Source: Sepioteuthis lessoniana
Taxonomy: Eukaryota > Mollusca > Cephalopoda > Myopsida > Loliginidae
Assembly: GCA_963585895.1 (NCBI GenBank)
Contig: OY757911.1
Span: 58,870,552-58,934,551 of the forward strand
Length of the DNA: 64,000 nt
Reading direction: 5' to 3'
In this document: positions 23,537 to 34,960 of the stretch, piece by piece
Numbering within the stretch: position 1 is the first letter of the stretch
How the letters are laid out: each line of letters opens with the position of its first letter
The notes under the pieces: generated by a model
The model's input: the letters and a program-made list of their open reading frames with translations, nothing else
Databases searched by the model: none
What the model was told of the DNA's origin: nothing
Made by a program: the position numbers and the translations under genes

Positions 23537-23775
23537 GTTATATGGGAACCCAGTAGGCTGGGGCTGTACAGTATACCGATTGCATCTCTATTGAGGGGTA
23601 AGACCTCCTCCCCAACGAGTGTCCTGAATATAACATTAAACCATCTAAGGGCGAGGCTCCAGGCTCGGAGATTTGGCGAATGTGGAGTACCTCTTCATTG
23701 CCATTGCTCCCAGGTCCACTCTGTCCCGGGGTGGTAATACCTGATAGAGTCCTATTCATAGGTCAAATAAAAAAA
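23537..23775 (+). repeat. Family D repeat, sense head
   Basis: Begins CCCAGTAGGCTGGGGCTGTA and runs through GAGTGTCCTGAATATAAC, CGAGGCTCCAGGCTCGGAG, CCATTGCTCCCAGGTCCACT to TCATAGGTCAAATAAA. Units and tail are missing. The short open frames here are not genes. Confidence 0.75.
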
Positions 23776-23808
23776 CTGTGTGAAAGTAAATGGCTGTTGG
23801 CGAACCTA

Positions 23809-24065
23809 GGCCATTGGCTTAATGAGTAGAGTGTTTGCCATTGGTCCGGGAGACCGGAGTTCAATCAATCCCAAGTCGAGTCATACCAAAGACTAAAATA
23901 TGGTACTTGATGCTGCTTTGCTTTACACACAGCATTAAAAGGTAAGGATAAAGGACAAAGTGGAGCAATACGGGGGATAGAGTAGCGCCTCCCCAATACC
24001 TCGGTGTAGAAGCTATTGAAAAAGAGAGTCGTCGGGTCACCCACGACTAAGGTCGCCAAAGTTAG
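23809..24065 (+). repeat. SINE family A copy 2, B box disrupted
   Basis: Same body as the copy at 20500-20746 (GAGTCATACCAAAGACTA, AAAGTGGAGCAATAC, CACGACTAAGGTCGCCAAAG). The B box reads GTTCAATCAATCCC, with what looks like a small internal AATC duplication, so Pol III recognition is probably lost. Confidence 0.85.
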
Positions 24066-24156
24066 TTTTATATAGCAATACTTGAAACCATTTAACTGAG
24101 TGCAAAAAAGGGCTCAGGCTCGTTTAAGAATGTCATCTCCAAAATGTGTGTACAAA

Positions 24157-24158
<2 letters not shown>

Positions 24159-24194
<36 letters not shown>

Positions 24195-24262
24195 CATTAA
24201 GATGAATTTTGTCTCTAGCTTTATGCAGAACAGATAAGCAGTCATCTTCATAGCTAATTCGG

Positions 24263-24312
<50 letters not shown>
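24159..24312. repeat. Two (TA)n microsatellites around a 70-bp spacer
   Basis: TA runs at 24159-24190 and 24264-24312. Confidence 0.9.
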
Positions 24313-24319
<7 letters not shown>

Positions 24320-24329
24320 ACCAAACTAA

Positions 24330-24595
24330 AACCTCATATGGTTTCAAGTAATTAATGATAACCATTAGTAAACAATTATAGTCTCAAGTAATTATTCTTG
24401 ATACAAATTACAGTTATATATAGAAGATTCCGGTCTAAAACGAACAATTTGCACATTGCACAGAGTTGTGTGGCTTCAAGTATTCCTATATTATACTAAT
24501 AATTATATGGTTTCAAGGAAGTCTCATCATCAGATTCAGTTTAGTGTCGTACCAAGGACACTCCTTTCTTAGGGGTGCGTATAATTAATCCCCGC
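24330..24595. repeat. Family D fragments
   Basis: Degenerate ~68-bp units (ATATGGTTTCAAGTAATTA and similar) with, near 24515-24560, part of the D head in antisense (CATCATCAGATTCAGTTTAG). Confidence 0.5.
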
Positions 24596-26027
24596 TGATT
24601 GCATGGATTTTATTTGCATTTATTCGAGTACATTTTCGATGACTCTATTCTTGGTGAGTCCCACAAAATCTGTTACACGATAGTATTAATATTTCTACTG
24701 ATGGTAAATACGAATACTTATTCCTTTATGGTAATATATGTTTTAAAAAAGCGTAAAATTTTCAAACGAAGTCTCTGTTCGCGTACTATATTAATGTCTA
24801 TTTTCAATAAATTCAGTAATAAAAAGCATAACGAAATGATATAAAATGATATGAAAGAATTAACTCTTAATGTAAGATTCTATGTGGTGAAGTCAGAGTT
24901 TAAAGTACCCAATTTATTTCTATGGAAAAGACGAGGAACACCGTTACACTTGATTGCTTTTCGACAGCAAAATACTATTTTTTTCATATACTCATGACCA
25001 TTGAAGATATATTTTTGCAAGTAATTGTTGTTTTTCCTTTGAAAATAAACAGTAGCTTTTGTATTTTCAATCGAAGCAAAAGTATGAAAACAATTTTTTA
25101 AGTTGATTGTGATTAAACAGCCACAAAAAAAAGCAAGATCAGAAAAACTGATTAAGTTATTTATTTTCAATACGCGAAGTAAGCAATGAAACTTACAACG
25201 TTGATGATTTTTTTTGATTTCTTGTTTTAGTATTAAAACTGATAAATACTCTTTTATCTAAAACCTAAGTCTTATTGTTCTTTAGAACGAAAGGAAAATT
25301 ACTAGCTAACTTTGTTAGATAAATTAAACGTAGTTTGTCGAAAAAAAGAAATAAAATCGTTTTTGATAAATTTTCAAGCACTATAAACCGAACGCTACAT
25401 GAAATTTGACTATTTTCTTTTAGTCAAGCTTCACTTAAGAGATTTTATATCTCCAACTTGTCATCCTCTTTCGAGTAATGATATATGGATAAATTGAATT
25501 ATTTATGGAATTCATCTCAGTTTCATTTATTATGATTAATGTTATTTGATATTTTCATAAAACATTAATTTCTAAATCTTTATTTCATCTGGGATATTCC
25601 GATCTTATTCTGTCCATAAGCAAGTACATACACTTGTATGAATTATGGCCAAGTCAATCTGAAAACACCGGTCCTTGTAAATCATTTAAGTTAAGCTACG
25701 ATAAACATGATCCGTACTTAAAATGGTGACAATTTCGGAAAATAAAGTACTGTAATCGACAGGAGACTTGTTTTCTAGACTAAAAAAGTTAATTAAATAT
25801 ATTCGTCGTTATCTGAGAGTTTACATGTATTTCTGTGAATGATAATATTTAATGTTGATGGTCCTTATTCCTGAGAATACGGTAGACTTTAACCAAATTA
25901 ATCCAAGAGTCCCCCCTCTCTCTCTACCTACCTACCTACCTATCTCTCTATCATTAACTTGCTCCCCATTACACTCTGTGAGGGGCCCAGTCTGATTCAT
26001 AGCAGATTGTCTTTGGTATACTTTCTT
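24596..26027. other. 1.4 kb without recognisable genes
   Basis: Very AT-rich. Open frames up to 96 codons (24880-25170 minus) show no family signature. A short CTAC repeat lies at 25925-25945. Confidence 0.5.
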
Positions 26028-26239
26028 TGCTTATTGGCATATCAATGTTTGTGGGTTATTTAATGTGAAGCCATCCTTCTAGAAGAACAGCTGTGATATT
26101 ACTAGCCCCATAACTGGGGAAATAAGGAGTTTCATGTCTTTCCCAATGGTATTAGTTCCAAAGTAATAATAAAAGTGGAACTTTAGTTTGAACTAGCTTA
26201 CTTCGAGACAACAGTCCAACACTTTAGCCATTACTCCAC
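26028..26239 (-). repeat. SINE family B copy
   Basis: Plus strand reads tail first: GGCATATCAATGTTTGTGGG, then CCATCCTTCTAGAAGAACAG, TTTCCCAATGGTATTAG, and head TCCAACACTTTAGCCATTAC. The tRNA-like head directly follows the 3' side of a family E copy, so the two form a fused unit on the minus strand. Confidence 0.8.
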
Positions 26240-26480
26240 GGGAACAGAAAGACGGTTTCGATCTATCAGAACTCTTCAGTGTGGCTAGACACGTAGGACG
26301 CTCGAAGCCGGGATCGAAACCAATCCAAATTTACATTAGACTAAGTCTCAGACTGCTCGGCCAACAAGCGTACTACGTTGGTTAAGAGAATTTTTTAAGG
26401 TATTTATGTAGCAACAGCAGCAGCAGCGTCCGTTTGTTTACATTTTTATATCCTATCGGCTAATGAACTCACGCGTCCTT
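26240..26480 (-). repeat. SINE family E (tRNA-like) copy 2
   Basis: On the minus strand it reads GTTGGCCGAGCAGTCTGAGA, a Leu/Ser tRNA-like A-box region, then GGTTTCGATCCCGGC, a good B box, then GCGTCCTACGTGTCTAGCCA. The upstream AAAAATGTAAACAAACGG is shared with the copy at 14262-14505. The B box here is better preserved than in copy 1. Confidence 0.7.
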
Positions 26481-27124
26481 CTTGACGTATGAGTACCTAA
26501 GAGTTTAGTTAAAAATCTGAACCGTTGAACTACCCACATAGGTCATATGTAAAGCTCCGCTTTTATCCACACATTTTGGATGACCTGATAACACTGTTCC
26601 GAAGAAAGGTCTTCCTTCTCCTTGAAGCTTCACACTAGCAAGATTTGATAGTTCATTTCGCCATACTATATTACTCTTAGCTGTGGAAAGAAGATATGGA
26701 TCTATTCCTTTCACAAAGTCATGAGCACGACTGAAAACACAAGTTGACTCGTCCAGGTGATCATCTTAAGGAAATGGACTTACCTTACATGAGTTCATAT
26801 ACGAAAACTACCTGTGTACTATAAAATAATAGAATAATAAACAACGCTGTTGCAGTCTAGTTCAATGTGAATCGTGTAGTTCGACAGAGATGATTATTAT
26901 CTTCCACACTTTTCACTATTTCTTTCTCGAACTATTTCTAAATGAATTAATCAGCTTACGGGAAAATCTTCACCTGTATGTAAACCTTAGAACCTGCATG
27001 CCATTTATCAATGATACTAATCTAATTTATATATTTGAGAACCTAAAACTGTGCACCAAGGAACTAAAATATGTCATGGTCAAAATAGGTAATGAAAATA
27101 TATGCTCAAAAGTGCAAGATAATC
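26481..27124. other. No recognisable gene
   Basis: Open frame 26890-27207 (plus) runs into a family C SINE and has no protein signature. Confidence 0.5.
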
Positions 27125-27255
27125 TCTGGGGAAGACAATATCACCTTGGTGAGGAAACTAGTCTAGGAGAAGAAAAACTGAATTCACACCTGTTAAACTC
27201 CGATTAAAAATTGACCTTGTGTCATATCCTGCTTGAACGGAGGGGTTGGTAAATA
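27125..27255 (+). repeat. SINE family C 3' half
   Basis: Starts CCTTGGTGAGGAAACTAGTC and ends GAGGGGTTGGTAAATATG, the 3' half of family C. The 5' part is missing. Confidence 0.75.
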
Positions 27256-27299
27256 TGTAAAAGTAAATTTTATGAGGTATAGTTGATTGCTTCTCATTC

Positions 27300-27640
27300 C
27301 TTGATTTTTACTTCTCCTAGACCGGTTGCCTTACCAAGCCTTACCCACACCTTACCTAGCCTTACTCTGTCCGGTTACTAGACAATACCTTACACAGACC
27401 GTTTGCCCAACCTTGTTTAACCTAGGCCGCTTGCTTTACCAATATTTACTTTGACCGTTCGCGTTATCTAGCCTTAACTAGTCCAGTTGCTTTTATGTCT
27501 CCCCTACAATTATCGATAGCTAGGCGTTTGAGAAGAGATAAGTTCATGCATTTCCCAAATGCATTAGCGCTGAGTGAAACGCAAATCGCATAATCCAGGA
27601 CTTGAACTCGTGTCACTAAATCAATTTCTATGATAATGAC
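27300..27640 (-). repeat. SINE family C copy with internal minisatellite expansion
   Basis: Between 27315 and 27510 the internal motif CTAGACCGGTTGCCTTACCA is repeated about six times as imperfect ~30-bp units. Flanking parts (TTTCCCAAATGCATTAGCG, CAGGACTTGAACTCGTGTCA) are normal family C sequence. Confidence 0.75.
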
Positions 27641-27799
27641 CGTTATATACGTAGACCACTATGAAATCCTTCAGAATAAACTTTAAATTGGCAACAAAGT
27701 GGAAAAATATTGAAAAGACTTCTTTTTTTTACTGCGCTCAATGTGTTGACTAGTACCGACCTTAAGCCGGTACTTTGATTAGTTAAATATAAATCTTTA

Positions 27800-28090
27800 G
27801 ATGATATCCAAACCTTTAACTCTCCGCCATGAGCAAGATGTGACACAAGGTCACTTTTTAAGAAGAGTAAATGTGGTTTGAATTCTGGTTTCCCTCTCCT
27901 CTACTGATTGTTTTACCAAGACTAAAGAATCCAAACTACCTAATAATTTATACATATCGTGGGGATAAAAGATGAATTCAACACTTTCCACGGAATATGA
28001 GCGCGAAGTGAATAGCAAACACTCTCGTCTAGTATTTGAACTAGATTCACGGATTCCATTTTTTACAACGATAAACCTTATGCTAACTTG
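27800..28090 (-). repeat. SINE family C copy, diverged
   Basis: Blocks GTGACACAAGGTCAC, TGGTTTGAATTCTGG and TATTTGAACTAGATTCACGG occur in family C order. Confidence 0.65.
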
Positions 28091-28354
28091 AGTTTTATCG
28101 TTGTAGGAAATGGCTATAATCTAATCGCAATAAGCAGGTTATAAAATTAGTTCTCATTTTCATTGAAAAATGTAGATTATAGACACTGCCATTAAAGGCA
28201 TCTAAATAATGGCTTAATTTGAATCATATATGTAGAGTTAAATAATTAGTTTGCAAAAAATGTAAAGTGAATCAATTTTGTTGTCGTCGCGTAGCTCTTT
28301 TCAAGTAGTCTGATACCATTCAATTTCATGAATTCTCACCGGAAAACTAGGTTT

Positions 28355-28535
28355 GGTTTGGGGTTTTTTTTTTTGTTTAATGGCATATCAACTTTTGTAG
28401 GTTATTTGATGCCAAAGCCATTCTCCAAAAAGAACAGTATTGATACTATTTAACCCATAGCAGTGAGGATAAGAGGGTTCATACCTTTTCCAAGGGTATC
28501 GGAAAACCAGAGTGTCCATCACTTCTACAAGTAAC
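28355..28535 (-). repeat. SINE family B copy, head-truncated
   Basis: Plus strand: GGTTTGGTTTGGGG end, TTTAATGGCATATCAAC, ATTTAACCCATAGCAGTGAG and TTTTCCAAGGGTATCG. The tRNA-like head is missing. Confidence 0.75.
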
Positions 28536-28544
28536 ATGTCATCA

Positions 28545-29362
28545 TCATCATCATCATCACCATGTCGTGCCACTAGCACGGATATCCCCGACCCTCTCTC
28601 GCCACTTCTCCCTATCTTTCATCGCCTCTGGCAGGTCTTCAGGGCTACATCCCGTATCCTCACATAGGTACTGTATGTATGTTCGAGCTGGTCGTCCTGT
28701 TTTTACTCGGCCATATGCGGGGGTCCATAGGACCACATCACTTATGAGCTCGTCCTTGCTTCTCCAGCAGTGTCCTGCGTGTCTGGTTCGTCCAACTTGT
28801 ATAGTTTTCGTGATGGGAGGTAGGTGGCCGTATAGTTGGTGCCTTGTGGGGTGTTGCCGCCAGGACGTGTTCAGTATTGCTCGAAACATTCTTGTGTAAT
28901 TGCCGTCTAGCTTCTTCTTCAACCGTTTAGTTAGTGCCCAAGTAATGCATCCATATAGCAGTATCGATACGACCGCTGCCTGTAAGAAACTGCGTTTCAT
29001 TTTATCGGTCAGGTCTGATTTCCATTTGATCGAGAGCCTATCGATGGCTGCCCATGCCTTCGTTAGCCCCAAGTCGATATCTTTTTCGCTTGATGAGACG
29101 CTGCTTCCTAGGTAGGTGAATTTGTCTACTAGTTTCAGAGAGGTCCCGTCTCGTTTGAAAATGTCGCCAGTTTGGTTATAGCACATATATTCAGTTTTGT
29201 GTGCATTAGCATGGAGGCCAATCCCTGCAGCGGCTCGTTCCAAACTATGCAGTAGTGTTTCAGCTTGGTTGTGTGTATTCGCCAGTAACGCTATGTCATC
29301 GGCGTAGTTGGCGTTGGTAATTGTTTTTGCGGGGTACCTTCTGCTTCTTTGCCAAGATCGGT
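28545..29362 (-). pseudogene. 5'-truncated RTE LINE with long open frame
   Basis: An uninterrupted minus-strand frame (28557-29504). LINE-derived residues begin around RSRRYPAKTITNANYADD, so the first ~50 codons upstream are flanking DNA that happens to be open. It retains HKTEYMCYNQTG, FTYLGSSVSSSEKDID, WKSDLTDKMKRSFLQ and RTRHAGHCWRSKDEL. The (ATG)n tail is at 28539-28563. It lacks reverse transcriptase motifs A and B, so despite the open frame it is not an active enzyme gene. Its 5' break lies about 15 bases from that of the copies at 2.4 and 7.5 kb. Confidence 0.9.
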
Positions 29363-29924
29363 TACCTTTCCAAATAGGAAATAAACGTAACAAAAAGCTC
29401 GTCCAAAATTTAAACATGGCCCGCTGAGTCAATTTTCTCAAACGATAACTTTTATGAAAATAGAAATTTTTATTATATTCATTCTTATTAAGCACCTGAA
29501 ACAATGGATCTGAGTTAATATAAGAGATGACAGTTGTGCTCCAGCACTTAGCAATTGAAAACTCTTATTCAATTTTAATGCATTATCGAAAGGAGAATTG
29601 ATTTTAAAACACTGTATCTCTTCCTAACATAATTTACTTATGTATACATTAATGTAAAAAGAATATATTTGTAGCTTACTATACAATAATATAAACTTTT
29701 TAATAAATAGCTTGCAGTAGCATGGAATTCATCGAAAACATTTAAACTGTTTAAGAACATTCAAACTGTGTAAGAACGTGTGTACTTATACATATAACGT
29801 GACATGCAAAAGTGTTGGTCACAATGGACTTTTAGGAAAAGAAATTCTGTTAATGCTTGTGAGTGAAAACTTAAGATGAATAAAGTAAATTCTTATGATA
29901 CTCTATATATTAAGGGAAATAGAA
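29363..29924. other. No recognisable gene
   Basis: AT-rich. Near 29810 the sequence GCAAAAGTGTTGGTCAC resembles an end of a Tc1-like transposon, but no partner was found. Confidence 0.35.
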
Positions 29925-30110
29925 AAAATTGCTAATACATGGTTATAAAATAGAAATATTACAAAGGAATATTTGGAACCATATAACTGTATGCTAATAA
30001 TCTACATTTGATAAATAGTTATGATTATAATCGAACTTTTACAAATGACTTAAATTTTGACATTAAAGAATCCATAAGAGGTTGATATGCCCTTTAATAT
30101 ATAAATCAAA
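29925..30110 (+). repeat. Family D tail fragment
   Basis: Degenerate ~68-bp unit (GGAACCATATAACTGTATGC) followed by the shared tail GAGGTTGATATGCCCTTTAA. Confidence 0.6.
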
Positions 30111-31161
30111 TTAAATCAAATAAAGAAGATAGGTAAATTTGATGGAGTAATTACTGTGTGCAAATCAAACGTGTCAAAAAAAGGTTGGCAAAATGAAAGC
30201 TATTCCTTGTGGAAGTCTGCTTTATGATTGGGTAAGCCCGCTGACCTGATTTGTAATAAAAGCATAACATCACTTGAAGATAATCACCAATATAGGATAG
30301 ACGACCTACAGAAATTATTCAAATTAAATGATAAAAAGCACCTGTATTAGTTTGGTTATGTTAATCGGTTTAATGTGTAGCTTTCACATTAGCAAACAGA
30401 CCCTTCTAAAACGTTTTACCATGCATAATTCCCTATTCAAACATATAAAAAGTGTTCTGTTCTTTTATATTAACTGAGATGAGCCGTAAGAAATCGATAT
30501 TTCACAACAACGAGACATGTACTGAAAAATACAACTGAAAGTAGGACACAAAGCTTTGGACACATTTCTATAACACTTATACGGCAGGGTAACATTTGCA
30601 TTTTCAGATTAACTTGAATTCAAATATTCATTTGGAAATTTCTACAGACCAATTAGAGCATGCCATGCATCACGCTAACGTCTACGTCTACTTTGAACAG
30701 TTGTTGAAGATATGGTTGCAATTTGGCGAAGACAAAGAAACACTCTGAAGATCTTCCCGAGGTGATAATTGACCATCATAGACGTGAAATGGAAACTGAA
30801 TGTAAATTATAAGCCACATTTAACACAGCTGTTAAGAAATTAAATGCTCTTCGATGAATTTATCTATGCAAATCGGAAAGAAATATAGACTGCGCAGATT
30901 ACATTCGTCAGTCAGCGATAATTTCATCAATAAAACTATGAAAAAACTGAAGCACCTTCAGTAGAGCCCATTTTTACTTACACACCTTGTTACTTATTTG
31001 CAAATATGCATAACTAATTGTGGAGAAAAATACAACCCCGGCAAAAATATCTAATTAGCACATTCAGAGGAGGTCAATTTTCGTTTTTTCTTATTTAGCA
31101 ATGAATAAACTAATAACAGATCAGACGCAAAATATTTTTAATGCAATAGCTGAACATTCTG

Positions 31162-31434
31162 AACATATCGTCATGGGAAATGGACAAGGCGACACGAGTT
31201 CAAATCTTGGACGAGATTAATTGCATTTCACATAGCACTAATACCCTTGAGAAAGGTATTAATCCAGTTATTCTCCCTCCAGCTATGGGTAAATAGTAGG
31301 GCAGACTAGGTTCTTCAGCCTTGGTGAGGCAACTAATCTAGGAGAAGGAAAACTCTGAATTCAAACCTGTTAAACCCAGCTTAAAAACTGACCTTGTGTC
31401 ATATCCTGCCCGAGCGAAGGGGTTGGTAAATATG
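31162..31434 (+). repeat. SINE family C insertion with 16-bp target duplication
   Basis: Flanked by the exact direct repeat ATAGCTGAACATTCTG (31146-31161 and 31435-31450). Contains GACACGAGTTCAAATCTTGG (B-box-like), ACTAATACCCTTGAGAAAGG, CTATGGGTAAATAGTAGGG and the 3' end GGGGTTGGTAAATATG. The first ~25 bases of the head are missing compared with 48706-48986. The long duplication and 5' loss are typical of LINE-driven retrotransposition. The DNA from 30111 to 31145 shows nothing else recognisable. Confidence 0.92.
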
Positions 31435-31689
31435 ATAGCTGAACATTCTGGATCCATTATATATACCTTAAAAAATTAGATTCAATTATTTGAATTAATG
31501 GTATTATTCATTTCCTTGCTATGCAGATGAAAATGTTATGGAATAACTCAATATTGAGAAAAATTACGGAATGATCCATTTATTTACATTTCTAAAACAA
31601 ATAACAACCTAAGTCAATAAATGCAATTCCCTCTAATGTTGAAAGTCAATTTATGCAGATCACAACAAGCAGTTGAGGGTACGTTATTG

Positions 31690-32640
31690 TGAACGAACAT
31701 GGCTCCAACAAAAGTACTGTTGACAATGGAGAGGATCGTAAAAGTCATTCCAGACAATACACAGCGAAATGCGGTGAAAGACATTGTTCTCAACCAGCTG
31801 TCTCTAAAATTTAGTGCAAATGCTAAAGAAATTGATTAGTTAAGACAGAAAATATACAGGTAGACCACAAAAGACTTCAAAGCGTCAGAATAGAAATTTT
31901 AAATGCATTGAAAATTCAAAATGTACAAAATAAATTAAAAATACATGGGTGGAAACAGTAATTAGAGTTTGTAAGAGAACTGCAAGAAATCGATCGAATG
32001 AGATGGGATTTACATTGATAAAAGCCAAACGAAAACAAGTATTGAAACAACGAATTAAAGAAAATGTGGCGTTTGAACAATTGAATAGAAGTGATATTCA
32101 ATGGTGAATCAAGAATCTGAATTAGCAAAGGCTATGATGTTGGAACTTTTGTCTGGTGCCTTTCAAATGAAACATGCTATGATGACTGTCTGAAAAAGAA
32201 AACAAGTAAATGTTACAAGTTATTCATGATATGAGGTTTCAAATCCTTTAAAGAACCCAAGGATATGGACAGTCATTGCTTCAACATTTGATGCCATAGT
32301 GTACATAGAAATTTTAGATAGTTTTTTTTTCATTCCATCGATAAAAGATTGGTTCGGTGAGGATGAAGTCATTTTTAGGATGATAAGCCTCTTGTCACAA
32401 AGCAAATAGGATTAAAGCTTTTCATCAGGAAAAGCTGATAAAATGAATGATATAACATGTGAACAGTCAAGATCTAAATCCAATTGAAAATTAATGATGG
32501 ACTATCTTTATATGGTCTATGAGAAGACTCCATTCACCAAAGATCTAGTAACATCCTTTGAGTAAATTTGCAACAACTTAGATAAAGAATGTTGCTTTAC
32601 ATTAGAGAAACCAATGTTTAAAAGAATTTAGGTTCATAAA
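31690..32640 (+). pseudogene. Decayed Tc1-type transposase gene
   Basis: Read across several stops and frameshifts, fragments follow the order of Tc1-family transposases. GRPQKTSKRQNRNF (about 31860-31900) matches the GRP hinge between the two N-terminal helix-turn-helix domains. LIKAKRKQVLKQRIKEN (about 32015-32065) lies before the first catalytic Asp block, whose Asp itself is not preserved (VIFNGESRI). SQDLNPIEN (near 32463-32490) matches the SPDLNPIEN motif just after the second Asp. The N-terminal start MAPTKVLLTMERI is at about 31699. Clear terminal inverted repeats were not found. A strongly deleted copy of the same element lies at 38351-38480. Confidence 0.65.
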
Positions 32641-32984
32641 AACTCGGGGAACGGCAACCAAATATAAACCCTAATTTTTGTCTGTGTATTACTTAACTTT
32701 TTCAACTTTGGATAATTCCATATTTTCCTCTTCTTAAAAAAGAATTATATAATTAATTTAGATAATTTAATCTAGTTTGTTTAAGGTATATTCTATGAAG
32801 CTAGAATGTTTAGCTAATATATAAAAATGTCTTGCATCTTATATGTCATTAGTTTATTTACTGCTAAAAAAAGATAAATGAACAGTCTCTAAATGTACTA
32901 ATTCCATAATTTTACCAGGGTTATTTTTTGTTTGTTTTTTTTTTCTTAGTTTTGTTTTGTTTTTTGTTTAGTTTTGTTGTGTAT

Positions 32985-33110
32985 CTTTTGTTAATATCAT
33001 ATCAACCTTGGTTAGCCATTTAATGTCAAAGCAATCCTTGTAGATGAACGATAGTGATACTATTTAACTCATAACGGGAATGGGAATAAGAGGTTTCATA
33101 CCTTTCCCAA
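32985..33110 (-). repeat. SINE family B, tail half, interrupted
   Basis: Plus strand: ATATCATATCAACCTTGG, AATCCTTGTAGATGAACGA, CATACCTTTCCCAA. Interrupted by an LTR-like element; the rest resumes at about 33590. Confidence 0.8.
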
Positions 33111-33111
33111 T

Positions 33112-33581
33112 TGACCCTGCCCGAGCTGTGTAAATAACAGGTGCATCCGGTCGAGGAATATCAGGAGATCAGGGGTGACCTTGACTGTCGAGGGGTTGAA
33201 TTGGGTGCAAAATTGTGGTGCTCACAGGAAGAAGAGTGGACGTTAAATTATTATATAACCCCGGCGACAGGAAGTTCAAAATCAGTTGGAGAAAAGAGCT
33301 GGAATGAGGACCATGTCCCAGAGAGAGACTGAGCCCCTAGGCTCCCGGTTTAGCAGCCCAGGAGAACGGGAAAGAAACGCTATTATGGCCATAAGAGTAG
33401 GGGTCAATATGTTGCAGTTCTGTTCAGTCTCCAACTCACCTCTCACACAGTAAAACCTTTAGTAACCTTTTCGAACCCTTTCAAATAAAGTGAGAGGTAT
33501 ACTTTTCTAATGAACTGTCTTCGCTCGTCTTTATTGAGTCGTCGTTATGATTCTGCATGCATCTGTATATGAGTATGCAAC
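33112..33581 (+). mobile_element. Solo-LTR-like element (copy 2) nested in a SINE
   Basis: Same sequence as 4127-4600 in the opposite direction. Starts TGACCC and ends GCAACA, consistent with TG...CA LTR ends, though the exact borders are uncertain. TATA-like TTATTATATAACCCC lies near 33250 and a CAAATAAAGTGAG polyadenylation-type signal near 33482. It splits a minus-strand SINE B, so it inserted after that SINE. A clean target duplication could not be defined. The open frame 33141-33332 lies inside and is not a gene. Confidence 0.6.
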
Positions 33582-33589
33582 AAAGGCTC

Positions 33590-33683
33590 CAAAAGAGATA
33601 TAAAAGCCCGATTGAAGTTCGAACTCGCTTATTTCGAAAACTCAGTCCAACACTTTAGCCATTATACCATTAAGGCTCCCCCA
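33590..33683 (-). repeat. SINE family B, head half, interrupted
   Basis: Continuation of the SINE at 32985-33110: AAGTTCGAACTCGCTTATTT contains the B box GTTCGAAC on the SINE strand, then CAACACTTTAGCCATTATAC (A-box region). Confidence 0.8.
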
Positions 33684-34779
33684 GGAGTATCAATGTTTGC
33701 GACTGAAAATCTTCTCTATAAAACTGCGTTACACTATATCTGTTGTAATTACCGTGGAAAATATTTGAAAGTATTTCATTTTGTCTTATGAACTGAATAA
33801 GTGACTTTTTGTAATGCAAAACTAATACAAGATATAAGTAGCTATTCAAAAACAAGATAAATGACTGAAATATTTAGTCTCCAAGCCGTAATAATCTATG
33901 CTTATCACTGTTTTAGATATTGATCATTCTAACGACAATCTTACAAACTGAACTTACAATCCATTATCTTCCCTTAGCATATGCCGCTAATTTCAAAGCA
34001 TCAGGCTTCATTTAATTTTACTTTCTCTCCATTTATCACATTAGGGGTTTCAAACCCCACGAGTCTTTCTGGCCAGTATCTTAATACCTGTATTGGCAAT
34101 TTCAAGAATACACGGTAGATACAACTTGGTTGAGATGATGGTAAATCATTTAGGTTCATTCAACCCTAACAAGATATTATGAATTAATGGTAGTTGTTGT
34201 TATTAAGCATCATATGTGCTTATCATTTCTTTAAAACGAATTGCTTCCGACGTTAAAACAAACTTATATTACATCACTCGGAGCAAAGGGGTTCATTCAG
34301 TTGATATAATATTTACGAGTGGCTAATGGCAAATCCTAATCTGAAATTAATAACAGCAAAATAGTGAAATATATTGCAAAAGAATGGAAAACATTTTACA
34401 TTTACTTGCTCGTTATAGCTAAAGGTAACATTACAACGAAAACTTTAGGTTGATATCAATAACCACCATTAATTACAGTATACTTATTAATAGCTGATCT
34501 ACTCGTCTACGTTGCAAAAGGGGTTAGATAAATCCACACTATAGACAATTGACTTACCAATGATGAATCTACTCCAGGGTGAAAAATCCTCTGAAATTTA
34601 TATGTCTATTGCTAAAATACTCGTCAAATCAGAGTTAGAGATCAAGAATTACATAATTTATAGACACCTTTCTGAACAATGAAACGGGATATTCATGAGA
34701 CATAATGTGGATACTGGGTTTCGATTAAAGTAACCAAAGACAAAGACGAGATAAAGAGATGCGAAGGAGATCATAGAAA
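33684..34779. other. No recognisable gene
   Basis: AT-rich; only short open frames without signature. Confidence 0.5.
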
Positions 34780-34784
34780 AGGAA

Positions 34785-34960
34785 AAAATCAGACACACGG
34801 TCGCAGCAAAATACCACTCAGTTTATTGAGACCGTTTTTTGCACTTACCACTAGAGTTCTTGTGGGTGACCCTTTGTTATCCGTCACCAGATTTTACCGG
34901 TGATCGGAAGGCTGCTACTACATTAGAATACACATTATGCACATTTTCCATAAATAAAAT
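34785..34960. repeat. Unclassified repeat, related to 36925-37285
   Basis: CAGACACACGG, CTTACCACTAGAGTTCTTG, TTTGTTATCCGTCA and TACCGGTGATCGG have counterparts in the same order near 36930-37260. Similarity is only moderate. It could be LTR-derived. Confidence 0.35.

Noticed and set aside
28557..29504. 315-codon open frame as a possible host gene
   Set aside because: All but the first ~50 codons are RTE LINE sequence, the start is flanking DNA, and the polymerase core is missing.
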